Assembly: GCF_019050325.1 (NCBI RefSeq)
Contig: NZ_VOMB01000006.1
Coordinates: forward strand, 8,470-72,469
Origin: [Mycobacterium] fortunisiensis
GTDB lineage: Bacteria > Actinomycetota > Actinomycetes > Mycobacteriales > Mycobacteriaceae
Reading direction: 5' to 3'
DNA: 64,000 nt
Shown in pieces: positions 1 to 13,188 of the stretch. Below the pieces are notes generated by a model that was given only the letters and a program-made list of their open reading frames with translations, was not told where the DNA came from and did no database searches. Position 1 is the first letter of the stretch, and each line of letters opens with the position of its first letter. The position numbers were made by a program, and so were the translations under genes.

Positions 1-978
1 GATGAGCATGTGCTGGTGGCGGTGGTGCATCACATCGCCGCTGATGGTTGGTCGGTGGCTCCGCTGGTGGCTGATCTGGGTGCGGCGTATGCGAGCCGGT
101 GTGCGGGAAGGGTGCCGGATTGGGTGCCGTTGCCGGTGCAGTATGCGGATTACTCGTTGTGGCAGCGGTCGTATCTGGGTGATCTTGCCGATCCGGAGAG
201 CCGTATTTCGGGGCAGTTGGCGTACTGGGAGCAGGCGTTGGCCGGGTTGCCCGAACGGCTGGAGCTGCCGACGGACCGGCCCTATCCGCCCGTTGCGGAT
301 TACCAGGGCGCCAGCGTGGCAGTGGAGTGGCCGGCGGAACTGCAGCAACGCGTTGCCAGCGTGGCCCGCGAACACAATGCCACCACCTTCATGGTCGTCC
401 AAGCCGCATTGGCACTGCTGTTGTCGAAGCTCAGCGCGAGTTCTGATGTGGCCGTGGGGATCGCGTCTGCCGGGCGCAACGACCCCGCACTCGACAACCT
501 CGTCGGGTTCTTCGTCAACACGTTGGTGCTGCGGGTGGATCTCTCCGGCGATCCGACGGTCGGCGAGCTACTGGATCAGGTGCGGCGCCGCGGTCTGGCG
601 GCCTTCGAGCATCAGGATGTGCCGTTCGAGGTGCTGGTCGATCGGCTCAACCCAACCCGCAGCCTGACGCATCATCCGCTGGTGCAGGTGATGTTGTCGT
701 GGCAGAACCTGTCCTGGCAGCACAGTGCGGATTCCGCCGCCGGCCTGTCCCTGGGCAATGTGACGGCATCCCCGCTTCCCGCACAGACAAATACCGCGCG
801 CACGGACCTGACTTTTGCACTGGGGGAACGCTGGACGGAGACCGGCGCGCCCGCGGGGATCGGAGGGACAGTGGAGTTTCGAACTGATGTCTACGACGAG
901 GCGAGCGTTCGGCGGCTGATCGAGCGGCTGCGCCGGGTGCTGACGGCGATGACCGCCGAGGTAGAGGCGCCGTCATGA
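1..978 (+). CDS. Nonribosomal peptide synthetase, C-terminal fragment (condensation domain)
   Basis: The reading frame is open from the first base, so this is the 3' end of a larger NRPS gene. What is visible is most of one condensation (C) domain: the catalytic HHxxxDG motif reads HHIAADG at residues 10-16, followed by the downstream C-domain motifs, including [14 protein letters not shown] and the HQDVPFE motif. The domain looks like an LCL type, joining two L residues. The protein stops straight after the C domain, with no adenylation or carrier domain, which is an abnormal place for an NRPS subunit to end. Its stop overlaps the start of the next gene (ATGA at 975-978). Residues after the C domain (MTAEVEAPS) look like the product of a short duplication that shifted the frame (see findings). 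Bases 1-287 are identical to 3261-3547. Confidence 0.93.
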   Translation, partial: DEHVLVAVVHHIAADGWSVAPLVADLGAAYASRCAGRVPDWVPLPVQYADYSLWQRSYLGDLADPESRISGQLAYWEQALAGLPERLELPTDRPYPPVADYQGASVAVEWPAELQQRVASVAREHNATTFMVVQAALALLLSKLSASSDVAVGIASAGRNDPALDNLVGFFVNTLVLRVDLSGDPTVGELLDQVRRRGLAAFEHQDVPFEVLVDRLNPTRSLTHHPLVQVMLSWQNLSWQHSADSAAGLSLGNVTASPLPAQTNTARTDLTFALGERWTETGAPAGIGGTVEFRTDVYDEASVRRLIERLRRVLTAMTAEVEAPS

Positions 979-985
979 CCGCCGA
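949..985 (+). repeat. 11-bp direct repeat with period 26 at the NRPS break
   Basis: ATGACCGCCGA occurs at 949-959 and again at 975-985, a period of 26 bp. The first copy is read in the frame of the upstream NRPS piece and the second is the start codon region of the downstream piece. Removing one 26-bp period joins the two frames into a normal C-to-A linker ([16 protein letters not shown]), which matches the linkers inside the downstream protein (for example [16 protein letters not shown]). The duplication therefore explains the split. Confidence 0.9.
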
Positions 986-3900
986 TCTGTCCCGTCGGCT
1001 GTCCGCGATGGATTTCCTGGACGAGGACGAGCACGAGCAACTGTTCGGGTGGGGTAATCGCGCGGTGCTGAACGGCCCGGTGGTGGTGCCAGAGTCGATT
1101 CCAGGGATGTTCGCGCGTCAGGTGATGAGTGCGCCCGACGCGGTGGCCGTCGTTTTCGGCGGGTCTGAGATGTCGTATCGGGAGCTGGATGAGGCGTCGA
1201 ATCGGTTGGCGCAGGTATTGGTCGACCTCGGCGCCGGGCCGGGCCGTTCGGTCGCGGTGTTGTTGCCCCGATCGGCCGATGCGATCGTGGCGATTCTTGC
1301 CGTCCTGAAAGCCGGCGCTGCATATCTGCCGATTGATCCGAAGCATCCGGATGCGCGGATCGAGTTCATGGTCGGTGATGCTGCCCCGGTTGCGGCGGTG
1401 ACAACGGTGGAACTCGCCGGACGCCTGGACGGCTGCGGGGTGCGGCTGGTCGATGTCGAAAATGCCTTGGCCGCAGTAGCCCCTGACGATCCGCTGCCGG
1501 TTCGCGCCTCGGATGACGTTGCATATTTCATCTACACCTCGGGGACCACCGGTGTGCCGAAAGGAGTGGCGATCACCGACGGCAATGTGGTGCGCCTGCT
1601 GGGCACTCTCGACACGGAGCTGGGATTGTCGGATCAGGTGTGGACGCAGTGCCATTCGCTGGCGTTCGACTATTCAGTGTGGGAGATCTGGGGCGCGTTG
1701 CTGTATGGCGGTCGGTTGGTGGTGGTGCCAGAGTCGGTTACGCGGGCACCGGAAGAGCTGTTGGCGTTGTTGGTCGGCGAGCAGGTGACGGTGTTGAGCC
1801 AGACGCCCTCGGCGTTCTACGCACTGCAATCGGCTGAAGCGCTGGTGCCCGAGCTGGGCGGTCAACTGACACTGGAGACCGTGGTCTTTGGTGGGGAAGC
1901 GCTTGAACCACAGCGGCTTCGGCCATGGCTGGACAGCCACCCGGGCTCACCTCGGTTGATCAACATGTACGGGATCACCGAGACGACGGTGCATGCGTCG
2001 TTCCGGGAGATTGTGGCCGAGGACATCGAGGACAGTGTCAGTCCGATCGGTGTGCCGCTGGCACACCTGGGCTTCTTTGTGCTGGATCAGTCGCTGCAGC
2101 CGGTGCCGGTCGGCGTGGTGGGTGAGTTGTATGTGGTCGGTGCCGGTTTGGGACTTGGATATTGGCGTCGTGGTGGCTTGACCGCATCGCGGTTCGTGGC
2201 GTGCCCGTTCGGTGGTGCGGACACACCCGCGGCACGCATGTATCGGACCGGCGACCTGGCGTCCTGGGGTGCCGATGGGCAGCTGCGGTATCTGGGCCGG
2301 GCCGATGAGCAGGTAAAGATTCGCGGTTACCGCATCGAGCTCGGCGAGGTCCAGACTGTCCTTTCGGAGGTCGACGGGGTCGATCAAGCCGCGGTCATCG
2401 CGCGGGAGGACCGGCCGGGGGACAAGCGTCTTGTCGGATATGTCACGGAATCATTCGGCGGGGCTGTCGATCCGGGCCAGGTGCGGGCGGTGCTGGCGCA
2501 GCGGTTGCCCGGCTATATGGTGCCCGCCGCGGTGGTCGTCCTCGAAAGGCTCCCGTTGACGGTAAACGGCAAGCTGGACAAGCGGGCCTTGCCGGCGCCG
2601 GAATACCTCGACAGCGATCGTTACCGGGCCCCGAGCACCGTCACCGAGGAGATTCTGGCCGGCATCTATGCCCAGGTGCTGGGCCTGGAACGGGTCGGGG
2701 TCGACGACTCCTTCTTCGACCTGGGCGGAGATTCACTGACAGCCACCCGGCTGATCAACACGGTCAACGCCGGCCTGGATACCGACCTTCCGGTCCGTGC
2801 GGTGTTCGAGAGCCCGTCGGTGGCCGAACTGGCCACCCGTGTCACCGAGAGTTCAGGTGGGCGTGAGCCGTTGGTGTCGCAGCCACGGCCAGACGTCATC
2901 CCGTTGTCCTATGCCCAGCAGCGGTTGTGGTTCCTGGACCAGCTCGAGGGCCCATCGCCGACCTACAACATGCCGGTGGCGCTACGGATCACCGGTCTGC
3001 TGGACACTGACGCCCTTGGTCACGCGCTGGCCGATGTGGTGGGCCGCCACGAGAGCCTGCGCACCATGTTCGCCGCCCCGGGGGGCGTACCTCGACAAGT
3101 TGTGCTGCCCATCGCCGAGGCTGACTTCGGCTGGCGTGTCATCGATGCCGTCCACTGGCCGGCAACTGAATTGCAGCATGCCGTCGAAGCGATCACCGAC
3201 CACAGCTTCGCTCTCGACGACGAGATCCCTTTGCAAGCCCGGCTTTTCCAGGTTGCCGATGATGAGCATGTGCTGGTGGCGGTGGTGCATCACATCGCCG
3301 CTGATGGTTGGTCGGTGGCTCCGCTGGTGGCTGATCTGGGTGCGGCGTATGCGAGCCGGTGTGCGGGAAGGGTGCCGGATTGGGTGCCGTTGCCGGTGCA
3401 GTATGCGGATTACTCGTTGTGGCAGCGGTCGTATCTGGGTGATCTTGCCGATCCGGAGAGCCGTATTTCGGGGCAGTTGGCGTACTGGGAGCAGGCGTTG
3501 GCCGGGTTGCCCGAACGGCTGGAGCTGCCGACGGACCGGCCCTATCCCTTGGTGGCCGATCATCGCGGTGCGAGCGTGGCAGTGTCCTGGCCGGCGGATC
3601 TGCACCAGCAGATCCGCGAGGTCGCCCGTGCGCACAATGCGACGACATACATGGTGGTGCAAGCGGCGCTGACGATTCTGCTGTCGAAGCTCAGTGCGAG
3701 TTCTGATGTGGCGGTGGGGGTTCCGATCGCCGGCCGCGGCGACACCGCCCTGGATGACCTGGTGGGCTTCTTTGTCAACACGCTCGTGCTGCGCGTCGAC
3801 CTGGCCGGTGATCCCACCGTCACCCAGGTTCTGGAGCAGGTACGAGCCCGCAGCCTGGCTGCTCTCGAGCATCAGGATGTGCCGTTCGAGGCCGTGGTGG

Positions 3901-6900
3901 ATCGGCTCAAACCGGTCCGCAGCATGGCCCACCATCCGTTGGTCCAGGTGGCATTGGCCTGGCAGAACTTCACCGCCGACCCCGCGGCCGAATCGGTATT
4001 GGGTGCGGCACAGGTCAGCTCGCTGTCGGTCGACACACACGTCGCTCGGATGGACCTGACCTTCTCGTTGTCCGAACGCTGGGACGCAACCGGTGAAGCC
4101 GCAGGGATCGGCGGGACCGTCGAGTTCCGGACCGATGTCTTCGACGCGGCTGGCATCGATAAGTTGGTCGGCCGATTGCAGCGGATGCTGGCGGCGATCA
4201 CCGCTGACCCGGGACAGCGGTTGTCGATGGTGGACCTGCTCGAGGCGGACGAGCGGCTGAGATTGGACCACATGGGGAATCGGCAAGCACTGTCGCATGC
4301 GGTGACGCCGGTGTCCATTCCGAAGCGTCTCGCCCAACAGGTGACCCGCAATCCTGAGGTCGTCGCCATCACTGGCAATGGGCGGGGAATGACCTACCGG
4401 GAGTTGGACCTGGCCTCAAATCAGTTGGCGCATATGTTGACCGGCCTCGGTGCGGGGCCAGGCCGGTGCGTGGCACTGTTGTTCAACCGGTGCCCCGAGG
4501 CGATCGTGTCGATCGTGGCGGTGCTCAAGGCGGGCGCGGCCTATCTGCCGATCGATCCTGCGCACCCCGATGCCCGGATCGATTTCATGCTCGCCGATGC
4601 TGCTCCGGTCGTGGTCGTGACGACAGCGGAGCTGGCCGGCCGGGTGGCCGACTGCGGTGTGGCCGTCCTCGATGTCGCCGATGCCCGGATCGCAGCACAA
4701 CCCGACAGCGCCTTGCCGGCCTGCGCCCCCGACGATGTTGCCTACCTCATCTACACCTCGGGGACCACCGGCGTCCCCAAGGGAGTGGCCATCGCCCACC
4801 GCAACGTCACCCAACTGCTGGCCGCCGTGGACCACCGGCTGTCGCCGCGGGTGTGGGCACAGTGGCATACGTACGCGTTCGATGTCTCGGTGTGGGAGAT
4901 TTTCGGTGCGCTGCTGCACGGTGGGCGGCTGGTGATAATCCCCGAGTCTGTGGCGAGTTCACCGGATGACTTCCACGCGCTGCTGGTGGCCGAAAAGGTC
5001 AGCATCCTGAGTCAAACTCCGTCGGCGGTGGGCATGCTGTCGCCGCACGGCTTGGAGTCGGCCGCCCTCGTGGTTGCCGGCGAGGCGTGTCCGGCTGAGG
5101 TGGTCGATGACTGGGCCACCGCCGGGCGGGTGATGATCAACGCCTACGGACCGACCGAGACCACGGTGTACGCCACGATCAGCGCTCCCTTGAAGAAGAC
5201 CGGTCCGGGCCCGGCGGTTGTGCCGATCGGTTCACCGGTGCCAGGGACCTCCGTGTTCGTGCTCGATCCGTGGTTGCATCCGGTGCCCCCGGGGGTGGTG
5301 GGGGAACTGTATGTGGCGGGGCTGGGTGTGGGGTACGGATACGCACGCCGGGCCGGCCTCACCGCAACCCGGTTCGTGGCCTGTCCGTTCGACGAGAACG
5401 GATGGCGGATGTACCGCACAGGTGACCTGGCGCGGTGGGGCGCCGATGGCCAGTTGCAGTATCTCGGTCGTGCCGATGAACAGGTGAAAATCCGTGGGTA
5501 CCGTATCGAGTTGGGTGAAATTCAAACCGCCCTTGCCGACCAGGAAGGGGTGCGGCAAGCCGCGGTGATCGCGCGGGAGGACCGGCCCGGGGACAAGCGG
5601 CTGGTCGGATATGTCACCGAATCGAGCACCGGGGTCATCGACGTGGCTGCGATCCGGACCGCCTTGGCACAGCGACTGCCCGGCTACATGGTGCCGGCGG
5701 CGGTGGTCGTGGTCGAGGCGCTTCCGTTGACGGTAAACGGCAAGCTGGACAAGCGGGCCCTGCCGGCGCCGGAATACCTCGACAGCGATCGTTACCGGGC
5801 CCCGAGCACCGTCACCGAGGAGATTCTCGTCGGCATCTTCGCCCAGGTTCTCGGGCTGGAACGGGTCGGTGTCGATGACTCCTTCTTCGACCTGGGCGGT
5901 GATTCGTTGTCGGCGATGAGGTTGATCAACGCGATCAACGCCGGCATGGATGCCGACCTTCCGGTTCGTGCGGTGTTCGAAGCGTCGACGGTCGCGGGTC
6001 TGGGTGAGTACCTGAGGCGTCACCAGGGCGGGTCGGCCAGACCGCGGTTGGTGCCGCAGCAGCGCCCGACGGTGGTGCCATTGTCATTCGCACAGCAGCG
6101 GCTGTGGTTCCTGGATCAGTTGCACGGCCCGTCACCGCTGTACAACATGCCGGTGGCGTATCGGATTCGTGGTGCGTTGGATACCGAGGCACTCGGCCGG
6201 GCATTGACGGATGTGGTCGAGCGTCACGAGTCGTTGCGCACGGTGTTTCCCGCGACCGCCGGAGTTCCGCGGCAGCTGATCATTCCGGCCGGGCAGGCCG
6301 AAGTCAGTTGGCAGATTGTGGATGCCGACGGCTGGTCGGATGCTCGGTTGGCGGAGGCCATCGGCGAGACGGTGGCGCATCCCTTCGATCTGACAAGTGA
6401 GATCCCGCTGCGGGCCATCGTTTTCCGGGTCGGGCCCGATGACTACGTGTTGGCCGCAGTCGTACATCACATCGCTGCCGATGGCTGGTCGGTGAACCCG
6501 TTGGTGGCCGATCTGGGCAGGGCGTACGCCGCGCGATGCGTGGGCTCCCCTCCGGAATGGTTGCCGCTGCCGGTGCAGTATGCGGATTACACGTTGTGGC
6601 AGCGCTCGTACCTGGGTGAGTTGGATGATCCCGAGAGCGGCATCGCGCGGCAGGTCGCCTATTGGGACCAGGCGTTGGCCGGGCTGCCGGACTGCCTGGA
6701 GTTGCCGACGGACCGACCATATCCGGAGGTCGCTGATCACCGGGGCGCAAGCCTGGCGGTGCAATGGCCGGTGCAGCTGCAGCAGCAGGTGGCGCGCCTG
6801 GCCCGTGACCACGGGACGACCAGCTTCATGGTGGTACAGACCGCCCTCGCGGTGCTGCTGTCGAAGCTGAGCGCGAGTTCTGATGTGGCGGTAGGGGTTC

Positions 6901-9900
6901 CGATCGCCGGCCGCGGTGACGCTGCCCTGGATGACCTGGTGGGCTTCTTTGTCAACACCCTCGTGCTGCGCGTGGACCTGGCCGGTGATCCCACCCCCGC
7001 CCAGGTTCTGGAGCAGGTACGAGCCCGCAGCCTGGCGGCCTACGATAATCAGGACGTCCCGTTCGAAATGCTGGTGGACCGGCTCAATCCGACCCGCAGC
7101 ATGACCCACCACCCCCTGGTCCAGGTCATGCTGGCCTGGCAGAACTTCAACGGTCAGGGGCACACCCCGGCAGTTGAAGATCCGCAGCTGGGCGACGTCC
7201 AGATCAGCCCGCTCACTGCTGAAACATCCACTGCCCGGATGGATCTGGTGTTCTCGCTGGGCGAACGACTCGACGGGGACGGTGAAATGGCCGGAATCGG
7301 CGGCACCGTGGAGTTCCGCACCGATGTGTTCGACGCGGCCGGCATCGAGACGATGATCGAACGGTTGCAGCGGGTGCTGTCGGCGATCACAGCCGATCCC
7401 GAGCAGCCCCTGTCAGCGATAGACGTGGTGAGCACCGGCGAGCGCGCCTACCTCGACCAGATCGGCAACCGCGCGGTGTTGGCCGGAACCACCCCGCTCG
7501 AGATGTCCATCCCGACCGTGTTCGGCCGGCAGGTGGCCTGCAATCCCGAGGTTGTCGCGGTCACATGCGGTGGCCGTGGGATGACCTATCGCGAGCTCGA
7601 CGAGGCATCGAACCGGTTGGCGCACTTGCTGGCCGATCTCCATGTCGGCCCGGGTGCGTGTGTCGCGCTGTTGCTGGAACGGTCGATTGCGCCGGTCGTG
7701 GCGATCTTGGCGATACTGAAATCGGGCGCGGCATATCTGGCATTCGACCCGGCACATCCGCAGGAGCGGATCGAGTTCATGCTCGCCGACGCCGCACCGG
7801 TGGTCGCGATCACCAGCGCGGAGCTGCGGTCGCGGCTGGACGGTTGTGGCGTACCGGTCATCGACATCGACGATCCGCGCATCGCCGCACAACCCGGCGG
7901 CGCCCCTGCCGCGACACCGGCGGCCGACGACACCGCCTATCTCATCTACACGTCAGGCACCACCGGCGTGCCCAAGGGCGTGGCGATCAGCCACGGCAAT
8001 GTCACCCAGCTGTTGACATCGCTGGACCTCGGGCTACCCGCCCCGGGCGTCTGGGCGCTGTGCCATTCATTGGCTTTCGATCTGTCCGTATGGGAAATCT
8101 TCCAGGCGATCCTGCGCGGTGGACGGTTGGTCGTGGTGCCTGAGGCCGTGGCGAATTCACCTGAGGAGTTCCACGCTCTGCTTGCCGCCGAACAGGTCAG
8201 TGTCTTGAGCCAGACCCCCTCTGCGACTGCGACGCTCGCGCCGCAGGGCCTTGAGACGATGGACCTCGTTGTCGTCGGTGAAACCTGTCCCGTCGAGTTG
8301 GTGGAGCGGTGGGCCCCAGGTCGACTGATGCTCAACGGTTATGGACCGACCGAAACCACGATGGGTGTCGCGATCAGCGCGCCCTTGACGGGGACGGGGC
8401 AGGCCGGTTCAGCGGTTGTTCCGATCGGTTCGCCGGTACCGGGCGCCGCCCTGTTCGTTCTCGACCCGTGGTTGCGTCCGGTGCCACCGGGCGTGGTGGG
8501 CGAGCTTTATGTGGCCGGCCGAGGCGTGGCGTGCGGATATATCGGTAGGTCCGCACTGACGGCGTCGCGGTTCGTGGCGTGTCCGTTCGGTGGGTACGGC
8601 TCGCGCATGTATCGGACCGGGGATCTGGTGTCCTGGGGCGCTGACGGACAGCTGCGGTGTCTGGGACGGGCCGACGAGCAGGTCAAGATCCGCGGCTACC
8701 GGATCGAACTCGGTGAAATCTCGGTGGCCCTCAACGAAATCGACGGCGTCGACCAAGCTGTGGCCATCGCCCGCGAGGACCGGCCGGGTGACAAGCGGCT
8801 CGTCGGATACATCACCGGCACCGCGGACCCCGGCGCGGTCCGTTCCGCTCTGGCGCAGCGGATGCCCGGCTATATGGTTCCCGCCGCCGTGGTGGTCCTG
8901 GACGCGATTCCGCTGACGCCCAACCACAAGTTGGACAAACGAGCGCTGCCGGCGCCCGACTACGCCGGGGCCGATCGCTATCGTGCCCCGGCGACCCCCG
9001 CGGAGGAGATCCTGACCGGGATCTATGCCCAGGTGCTGGGTCTGGACCGGGTCGGAGTCGATGACTCCTTCTTCGACCTGGGCGGGGATTCGTTGTCGGC
9101 GACCCGGCTGATCGCCGCGATCAACACCAGCCTGGCGGCCGACCTGGCCGTGCGTACCCTGTTCGAGGCGCCCACCATCGCCGAGCTGGCTCCGCACATC
9201 GGTGACGGTGGGTGCGAACGTACTCCGTTGACCCCGCGTGAACGCCCGACGGTCATCCCGCTGTCGTATGCGCAGCAGCGGTTGTGGTTCCTGGAGCAGC
9301 TGCAGGGGCCTTCACCGATTTACAACATTCCCATGGCATATCGGATCAGCGGGACGTTGGACGTGGCGGCGCTGGGCCAGGCCATCGCCGACGTGGTGGG
9401 GCGGCACGAGACCCTGCGCACCGTATTCGCGACCGCCGAGGGTGTTCCGCGGCAGGTCGTCAAACCGGTCGAGGACATCGAACTCGGATGGGAGATTGTC
9501 GACGCGGCCGGGTGGCCGGAGGAGCGGTTGCGGGCGGCCGTCGGCTCGGCTGTCGGACACGCGTTCGATCTGGCCGTCGACATCCCGTTGCGAGCCACTC
9601 TTTTCCGGCTGTCCGAGGACGAACATGTGCTGGCGGCGGTGCTCCACCACATTGCCGCCGACGGATGGTCGGTTGCGCCGTTGGTGACGGATCTGGGAAC
9701 CGCCTACGTCGCCCGCTGTGGCGGGCAGGCGCCGCAGTGGGCGCCGTTGCCGGTGCAGTACGTGGATTACACCTTGTGGCAGCGCGATCAGGTCGGTGAG
9801 TTGTCGGATCCCGACAGTCGCATCTCCGAACAGATGGCCTACTGGGAGCAGGCGTTGGCCGGGCTGCCGGAGCGACTGGAGTTGCCGACAGACCGGCCCT

Positions 9901-12900
9901 ACCCACTGATGGCGGACTACCGGGGCGCCAGCGTGCCCGTGCAGTGGCCGGCGCAGTTGCAGCAGCAGGTGGCGCGGGTGGCCCGGGAGCACAACGCGAC
10001 CAGTTTCATGGTGATTCAGGCAGCGTTGGCGGTGCTGTTGTCGAAGCTGAGCGGAAACTCCGATGTGGCAGTGGGCTTCCCGATCGCCGGCCGCAACGAT
10101 CCGGCGCTGGACAATCTCGTCGGCTTCTTCGTCAACACCTTGGTGTTGCGGACAGACCTGGCCGGGGATCCCACCGCCGCCGAGGTGGTGGGCCAGGTGC
10201 GCGCGCGGAGTCTGACTGCCTTCGAGCATCAGGACGTACCGTTCGAGACGTTGGTGGAGCGGCTCAACCCGACCCGGAGCATGGCGTCTCATCCGTTGGT
10301 GCAGGTGATGCTGGCTTGGCACAACCCGACGGCTGACGTCGCGGCCGAGACCGGCTTCAACGGCCTGCGGGCCACCCCCGTCACCGCTGAAACCCACTCC
10401 GCACGTATGGATCTGGTCTTCTCGCTGGGTGAACGTGTCGGTGCGGACGGTACCGCCGGCGGGATCAGCGGGGCGGTGGAGTTCCGGACCGATGTGTTCG
10501 ACACCGAAACCGTGCAGACACTGGTCGACAGGTTGGCGCGGGTGGTGGAGGCGATCAGTTCCGACCCGTTGTGCCCAGTGTCATCGATCGACGTCCTGGA
10601 TGCCGGGGAACGGACCCGCCTCGACCAGATGGGCAACCGCGCCGTGCTGACGGAGCCCGAACCTGCCTGGGTCTCGATTCCGGCGATGTTCGCCGGTCAG
10701 GTCGCCCGGTCGCCGGACGCGATCGCGGTGAGCTTCGAGGACTCGGCGATCTCCTACCGCGAGCTCGACGAAGCATCGAACCGGTTGGCGCACCTGCTGA
10801 CCGGTCTGGGTGCTCGGCCCGGGCAATGTGTGGCGCTGTTGGTGCAGCGGTCTGCGGCGGCCATCACGGCAATCCTGGCGGTACTCAAGACCGGCGCGGC
10901 GTACCTGCCGATCGACCCGATGCACCCCGATGCCCGGGTCCGGTTCATGATCGGCGATGCCGATCCGGTTGCCGTCATCACCGCCGCGGGTCTGGCCGGG
11001 CGGCTGACGGATTGCGGCGTGACGGTTGTCGATGTCGATGATCCGCGTATCGACACGCAACCGGGTACCGCGCTGCCGGACCCGGATCCGGACGGGGTCG
11101 CGTACCTGATCTACACGTCGGGAACCACTGGTACTCCGAAAGGTGTGGCGGTGCCGCACCGCAACGTCACCCAGTTGTTGGACTCTGTGGAGGTGGGCCT
11201 GCCGCGACCCGGGGTGTGGACGCAATGGCACTCTTATTCCTTCGACGTGTCGGTGTGGGAGATATTCGGGGCATTGCTGCAGGGTGGTCGCCTGGTCGTG
11301 GTGCCCGAGACGGTGGCCGGCTCACCCGGAGACCTGCACGATCTGTTGATCGCTGAGCGGGTCGACGTGCTGAACCAAACCCCCTCTGCCGCAGCGGCAC
11401 TCTCCCCAGAGGGCTTGGAATCCACGGCGTTGGTGGTGGCCGGCGAGGCCTGCCCGACCGAATTGGTGGAACGGTGGGCGCCCGGCCGGCTGATGATCGA
11501 CGGCTACGGACCGACGGAGACGTGGTATGCCTCGTTCAGCGCCCCCTTGGAGACGGCTGGAGCCGATGTTCCGATTGGTATGCCGGCGCCAGGGGCGGCC
11601 TTCTTTGTTCTCGACGGGCGGCTGCGCCAGGTGGCACCGGGTGTGGTGGGGGAGTTGTACATCGCCGGCCGGAGTGTGGCCTACGGGTATGCCCGACGGT
11701 CGGGTCTGACGGCGTCGCGTTTCGTGGCATGCCCGTTCGGGTCCGGGGCGAGGATGTATCGAACCGGTGACCTGGTGTGCTGGGGCGCCGACGGGCAGAT
11801 GCGCTATCTGGGACGGGCTGATGAGCAGGTCAAGATCCGGGGCTATCGAATCGAATTGGGAGAGATCCAAACAGTTTTGGCCGACCTTGACGGGGTGGAC
11901 CAAGCTGCGGTGATTGCCCGGGAGGACCGGCCGGGTGACAAGCGGTTGGTCGGCTACGTCACCGGCACTGCTGACCCGGCACAGCTGCGCAGTCAACTGT
12001 CGCAGCGACTGCCGGCTTACATGGTGCCGTCGGCCGTGGTGACGGTCGAAGCATTGCCGTTGACCGTCAACGGCAAACTCGACCGGCGTGCGCTGCCGGC
12101 GCCGGAATACGCCGAGGCTGATCGGTACCGTCCGCCCTCGACCGCCACCGAGGAGGTCATGGCCGGGATCTATGCCGAGGTGTTGGGGCTGGAACGGGTC
12201 GGGGTGGACGACTCGTTCTTCGACCTCGGTGGGGACTCGTTGTCGGCGACGCGGTTGATCGCAGCGATCAACCGCAGTCTGGATGCCGACCTTGCGGTAC
12301 GCACCATATTCGGCGCACCGACCGTGAGCGGGTTGGCTCAGCAGGTGGGCAGGGGCGACAGTGCCGAGGAAGTGATCCCGGTCGAGGTTTTCAAGACAGG
12401 TGACGGAATTCCGTGGTGTTGCATCCACGACGGGTTCGGCTTGAGCTGGTCGTATCGAGCTTTGGATGCCTACTTGAGCGGGCCGATCATCGGTATCAAC
12501 CAGATCTCACGGGGCGATGAGGCTGAGGTCACCTCCATCCGCGAGATGGCGGAGAACTATGCAGATCGCCTCCAAGCCCTCCATCCCGAAGGGCACTACA
12601 ACGTTCTCGGATGGTCCTTCGGCGGCATCGTTGCCCATGCGATGGCCGTGGAGCTACAGCGACGCGGGTGTGAGGTTCGGCATCTGGTCCTGCTGGATCC
12701 GACGGTCAACGTCAAACGGATCATCTCGTCGAATCTGACCTGGGGGCAGAGCCGTGTCTTCAAACACATTCTGCGGACCAAGGGCGTCGCTGTGCCCAGG
12801 CAGTGGGGGCGCCTCGGGTACCGCGAAATCGAGGAGTTGGTTCGCCGACAGGAGCCGGTGGGCTTCGCGCTGCCGCCGAGCGGACTGATGGACTTCATGG

Positions 12901-13184
12901 CGAAAAACCTTGACACCAACTGGGATTTACTGATCGACCATCAACCCGAGTTGTTCGACGGCGACCTGGTCGTCTTCTCAGCGGCGCGACGGAGGAGTAT
13001 CCCGGGCATACGGGTGCGGCACCCCGGTGTCCTTGCCCGGATGGCACTGCGATACCAGCAGAGAAGTTGGCGCCCGTACATTTCCGGCGGTGTCACCGAA
13101 CACCGGGTCGATTGCACGCATTACGAAATGCTGGCCGCCGGACCGCTGGCCACATATGGAGACCAGTTCAAGGCCATGCGGTAG
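975..13184 (+). CDS. Nonribosomal peptide synthetase, four A-T units with three C domains and terminal thioesterase
   Basis: This 4069-residue protein activates and joins four amino acids. Approximate residue positions are A1 30-530, T1 575 ([11 protein letters not shown]), C 640-1090, A2 1095-1590, T2 1635, C 1700-2150, A3 2155-2650, T3 2695, C 2760-3210, A4 3215-3700, T4 3745, thioesterase 3800-4069. Every C domain has HHIAADG. The thioesterase has the nucleophile motif GWSFGG and a late His (THYEM). There is no epimerisation, N-methyltransferase or reductase domain, so an all-L unmethylated product released as acid or lactone is expected, unlike GPL with its D residues and alaninol. Specificity codes read by eye against GrsA are: A1 DYWSVGMVHK (threonine-like), A2 DVWSVAAVYK, A3 DLWSVVGMGK, A4 about DVWNVAG followed by W/Y (the last three not assigned). 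The ATG overlaps the preceding stop, giving translational coupling. The 3' end is convergent with the methyltransferase gene, 4 bp away. Confidence 0.96.
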   Translation: MTADLSRRLSAMDFLDEDEHEQLFGWGNRAVLNGPVVVPESIPGMFARQVMSAPDAVAVVFGGSEMSYRELDEASNRLAQVLVDLGAGPGRSVAVLLPRSADAIVAILAVLKAGAAYLPIDPKHPDARIEFMVGDAAPVAAVTTVELAGRLDGCGVRLVDVENALAAVAPDDPLPVRASDDVAYFIYTSGTTGVPKGVAITDGNVVRLLGTLDTELGLSDQVWTQCHSLAFDYSVWEIWGALLYGGRLVVVPESVTRAPEELLALLVGEQVTVLSQTPSAFYALQSAEALVPELGGQLTLETVVFGGEALEPQRLRPWLDSHPGSPRLINMYGITETTVHASFREIVAEDIEDSVSPIGVPLAHLGFFVLDQSLQPVPVGVVGELYVVGAGLGLGYWRRGGLTASRFVACPFGGADTPAARMYRTGDLASWGADGQLRYLGRADEQVKIRGYRIELGEVQTVLSEVDGVDQAAVIAREDRPGDKRLVGYVTESFGGAVDPGQVRAVLAQRLPGYMVPAAVVVLERLPLTVNGKLDKRALPAPEYLDSDRYRAPSTVTEEILAGIYAQVLGLERVGVDDSFFDLGGDSLTATRLINTVNAGLDTDLPVRAVFESPSVAELATRVTESSGGREPLVSQPRPDVIPLSYAQQRLWFLDQLEGPSPTYNMPVALRITGLLDTDALGHALADVVGRHESLRTMFAAPGGVPRQVVLPIAEADFGWRVIDAVHWPATELQHAVEAITDHSFALDDEIPLQARLFQVADDEHVLVAVVHHIAADGWSVAPLVADLGAAYASRCAGRVPDWVPLPVQYADYSLWQRSYLGDLADPESRISGQLAYWEQALAGLPERLELPTDRPYPLVADHRGASVAVSWPADLHQQIREVARAHNATTYMVVQAALTILLSKLSASSDVAVGVPIAGRGDTALDDLVGFFVNTLVLRVDLAGDPTVTQVLEQVRARSLAALEHQDVPFEAVVDRLKPVRSMAHHPLVQVALAWQNFTADPAAESVLGAAQVSSLSVDTHVARMDLTFSLSERWDATGEAAGIGGTVEFRTDVFDAAGIDKLVGRLQRMLAAITADPGQRLSMVDLLEADERLRLDHMGNRQALSHAVTPVSIPKRLAQQVTRNPEVVAITGNGRGMTYRELDLASNQLAHMLTGLGAGPGRCVALLFNRCPEAIVSIVAVLKAGAAYLPIDPAHPDARIDFMLADAAPVVVVTTAELAGRVADCGVAVLDVADARIAAQPDSALPACAPDDVAYLIYTSGTTGVPKGVAIAHRNVTQLLAAVDHRLSPRVWAQWHTYAFDVSVWEIFGALLHGGRLVIIPESVASSPDDFHALLVAEKVSILSQTPSAVGMLSPHGLESAALVVAGEACPAEVVDDWATAGRVMINAYGPTETTVYATISAPLKKTGPGPAVVPIGSPVPGTSVFVLDPWLHPVPPGVVGELYVAGLGVGYGYARRAGLTATRFVACPFDENGWRMYRTGDLARWGADGQLQYLGRADEQVKIRGYRIELGEIQTALADQEGVRQAAVIAREDRPGDKRLVGYVTESSTGVIDVAAIRTALAQRLPGYMVPAAVVVVEALPLTVNGKLDKRALPAPEYLDSDRYRAPSTVTEEILVGIFAQVLGLERVGVDDSFFDLGGDSLSAMRLINAINAGMDADLPVRAVFEASTVAGLGEYLRRHQGGSARPRLVPQQRPTVVPLSFAQQRLWFLDQLHGPSPLYNMPVAYRIRGALDTEALGRALTDVVERHESLRTVFPATAGVPRQLIIPAGQAEVSWQIVDADGWSDARLAEAIGETVAHPFDLTSEIPLRAIVFRVGPDDYVLAAVVHHIAADGWSVNPLVADLGRAYAARCVGSPPEWLPLPVQYADYTLWQRSYLGELDDPESGIARQVAYWDQALAGLPDCLELPTDRPYPEVADHRGASLAVQWPVQLQQQVARLARDHGTTSFMVVQTALAVLLSKLSASSDVAVGVPIAGRGDAALDDLVGFFVNTLVLRVDLAGDPTPAQVLEQVRARSLAAYDNQDVPFEMLVDRLNPTRSMTHHPLVQVMLAWQNFNGQGHTPAVEDPQLGDVQISPLTAETSTARMDLVFSLGERLDGDGEMAGIGGTVEFRTDVFDAAGIETMIERLQRVLSAITADPEQPLSAIDVVSTGERAYLDQIGNRAVLAGTTPLEMSIPTVFGRQVACNPEVVAVTCGGRGMTYRELDEASNRLAHLLADLHVGPGACVALLLERSIAPVVAILAILKSGAAYLAFDPAHPQERIEFMLADAAPVVAITSAELRSRLDGCGVPVIDIDDPRIAAQPGGAPAATPAADDTAYLIYTSGTTGVPKGVAISHGNVTQLLTSLDLGLPAPGVWALCHSLAFDLSVWEIFQAILRGGRLVVVPEAVANSPEEFHALLAAEQVSVLSQTPSATATLAPQGLETMDLVVVGETCPVELVERWAPGRLMLNGYGPTETTMGVAISAPLTGTGQAGSAVVPIGSPVPGAALFVLDPWLRPVPPGVVGELYVAGRGVACGYIGRSALTASRFVACPFGGYGSRMYRTGDLVSWGADGQLRCLGRADEQVKIRGYRIELGEISVALNEIDGVDQAVAIAREDRPGDKRLVGYITGTADPGAVRSALAQRMPGYMVPAAVVVLDAIPLTPNHKLDKRALPAPDYAGADRYRAPATPAEEILTGIYAQVLGLDRVGVDDSFFDLGGDSLSATRLIAAINTSLAADLAVRTLFEAPTIAELAPHIGDGGCERTPLTPRERPTVIPLSYAQQRLWFLEQLQGPSPIYNIPMAYRISGTLDVAALGQAIADVVGRHETLRTVFATAEGVPRQVVKPVEDIELGWEIVDAAGWPEERLRAAVGSAVGHAFDLAVDIPLRATLFRLSEDEHVLAAVLHHIAADGWSVAPLVTDLGTAYVARCGGQAPQWAPLPVQYVDYTLWQRDQVGELSDPDSRISEQMAYWEQALAGLPERLELPTDRPYPLMADYRGASVPVQWPAQLQQQVARVAREHNATSFMVIQAALAVLLSKLSGNSDVAVGFPIAGRNDPALDNLVGFFVNTLVLRTDLAGDPTAAEVVGQVRARSLTAFEHQDVPFETLVERLNPTRSMASHPLVQVMLAWHNPTADVAAETGFNGLRATPVTAETHSARMDLVFSLGERVGADGTAGGISGAVEFRTDVFDTETVQTLVDRLARVVEAISSDPLCPVSSIDVLDAGERTRLDQMGNRAVLTEPEPAWVSIPAMFAGQVARSPDAIAVSFEDSAISYRELDEASNRLAHLLTGLGARPGQCVALLVQRSAAAITAILAVLKTGAAYLPIDPMHPDARVRFMIGDADPVAVITAAGLAGRLTDCGVTVVDVDDPRIDTQPGTALPDPDPDGVAYLIYTSGTTGTPKGVAVPHRNVTQLLDSVEVGLPRPGVWTQWHSYSFDVSVWEIFGALLQGGRLVVVPETVAGSPGDLHDLLIAERVDVLNQTPSAAAALSPEGLESTALVVAGEACPTELVERWAPGRLMIDGYGPTETWYASFSAPLETAGADVPIGMPAPGAAFFVLDGRLRQVAPGVVGELYIAGRSVAYGYARRSGLTASRFVACPFGSGARMYRTGDLVCWGADGQMRYLGRADEQVKIRGYRIELGEIQTVLADLDGVDQAAVIAREDRPGDKRLVGYVTGTADPAQLRSQLSQRLPAYMVPSAVVTVEALPLTVNGKLDRRALPAPEYAEADRYRPPSTATEEVMAGIYAEVLGLERVGVDDSFFDLGGDSLSATRLIAAINRSLDADLAVRTIFGAPTVSGLAQQVGRGDSAEEVIPVEVFKTGDGIPWCCIHDGFGLSWSYRALDAYLSGPIIGINQISRGDEAEVTSIREMAENYADRLQALHPEGHYNVLGWSFGGIVAHAMAVELQRRGCEVRHLVLLDPTVNVKRIISSNLTWGQSRVFKHILRTKGVAVPRQWGRLGYREIEELVRRQEPVGFALPPSGLMDFMAKNLDTNWDLLIDHQPELFDGDLVVFSAARRRSIPGIRVRHPGVLARMALRYQQRSWRPYISGGVTEHRVDCTHYEMLAAGPLATYGDQFKAMR
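3261..3547 (+). repeat. 287-bp copy identical to bases 1-287
   Basis: This stretch encodes the HHIAADG to PTDRPYP part of the first complete C domain and matches bases 1-287 with no difference. Identity stops abruptly after CCTATCC on the right, and its left end lies outside the window. Flanking C-domain sequence is clearly diverged, so recent gene conversion between C domains is likely. Confidence 0.93.
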
Positions 13185-13188
13185 CGGC

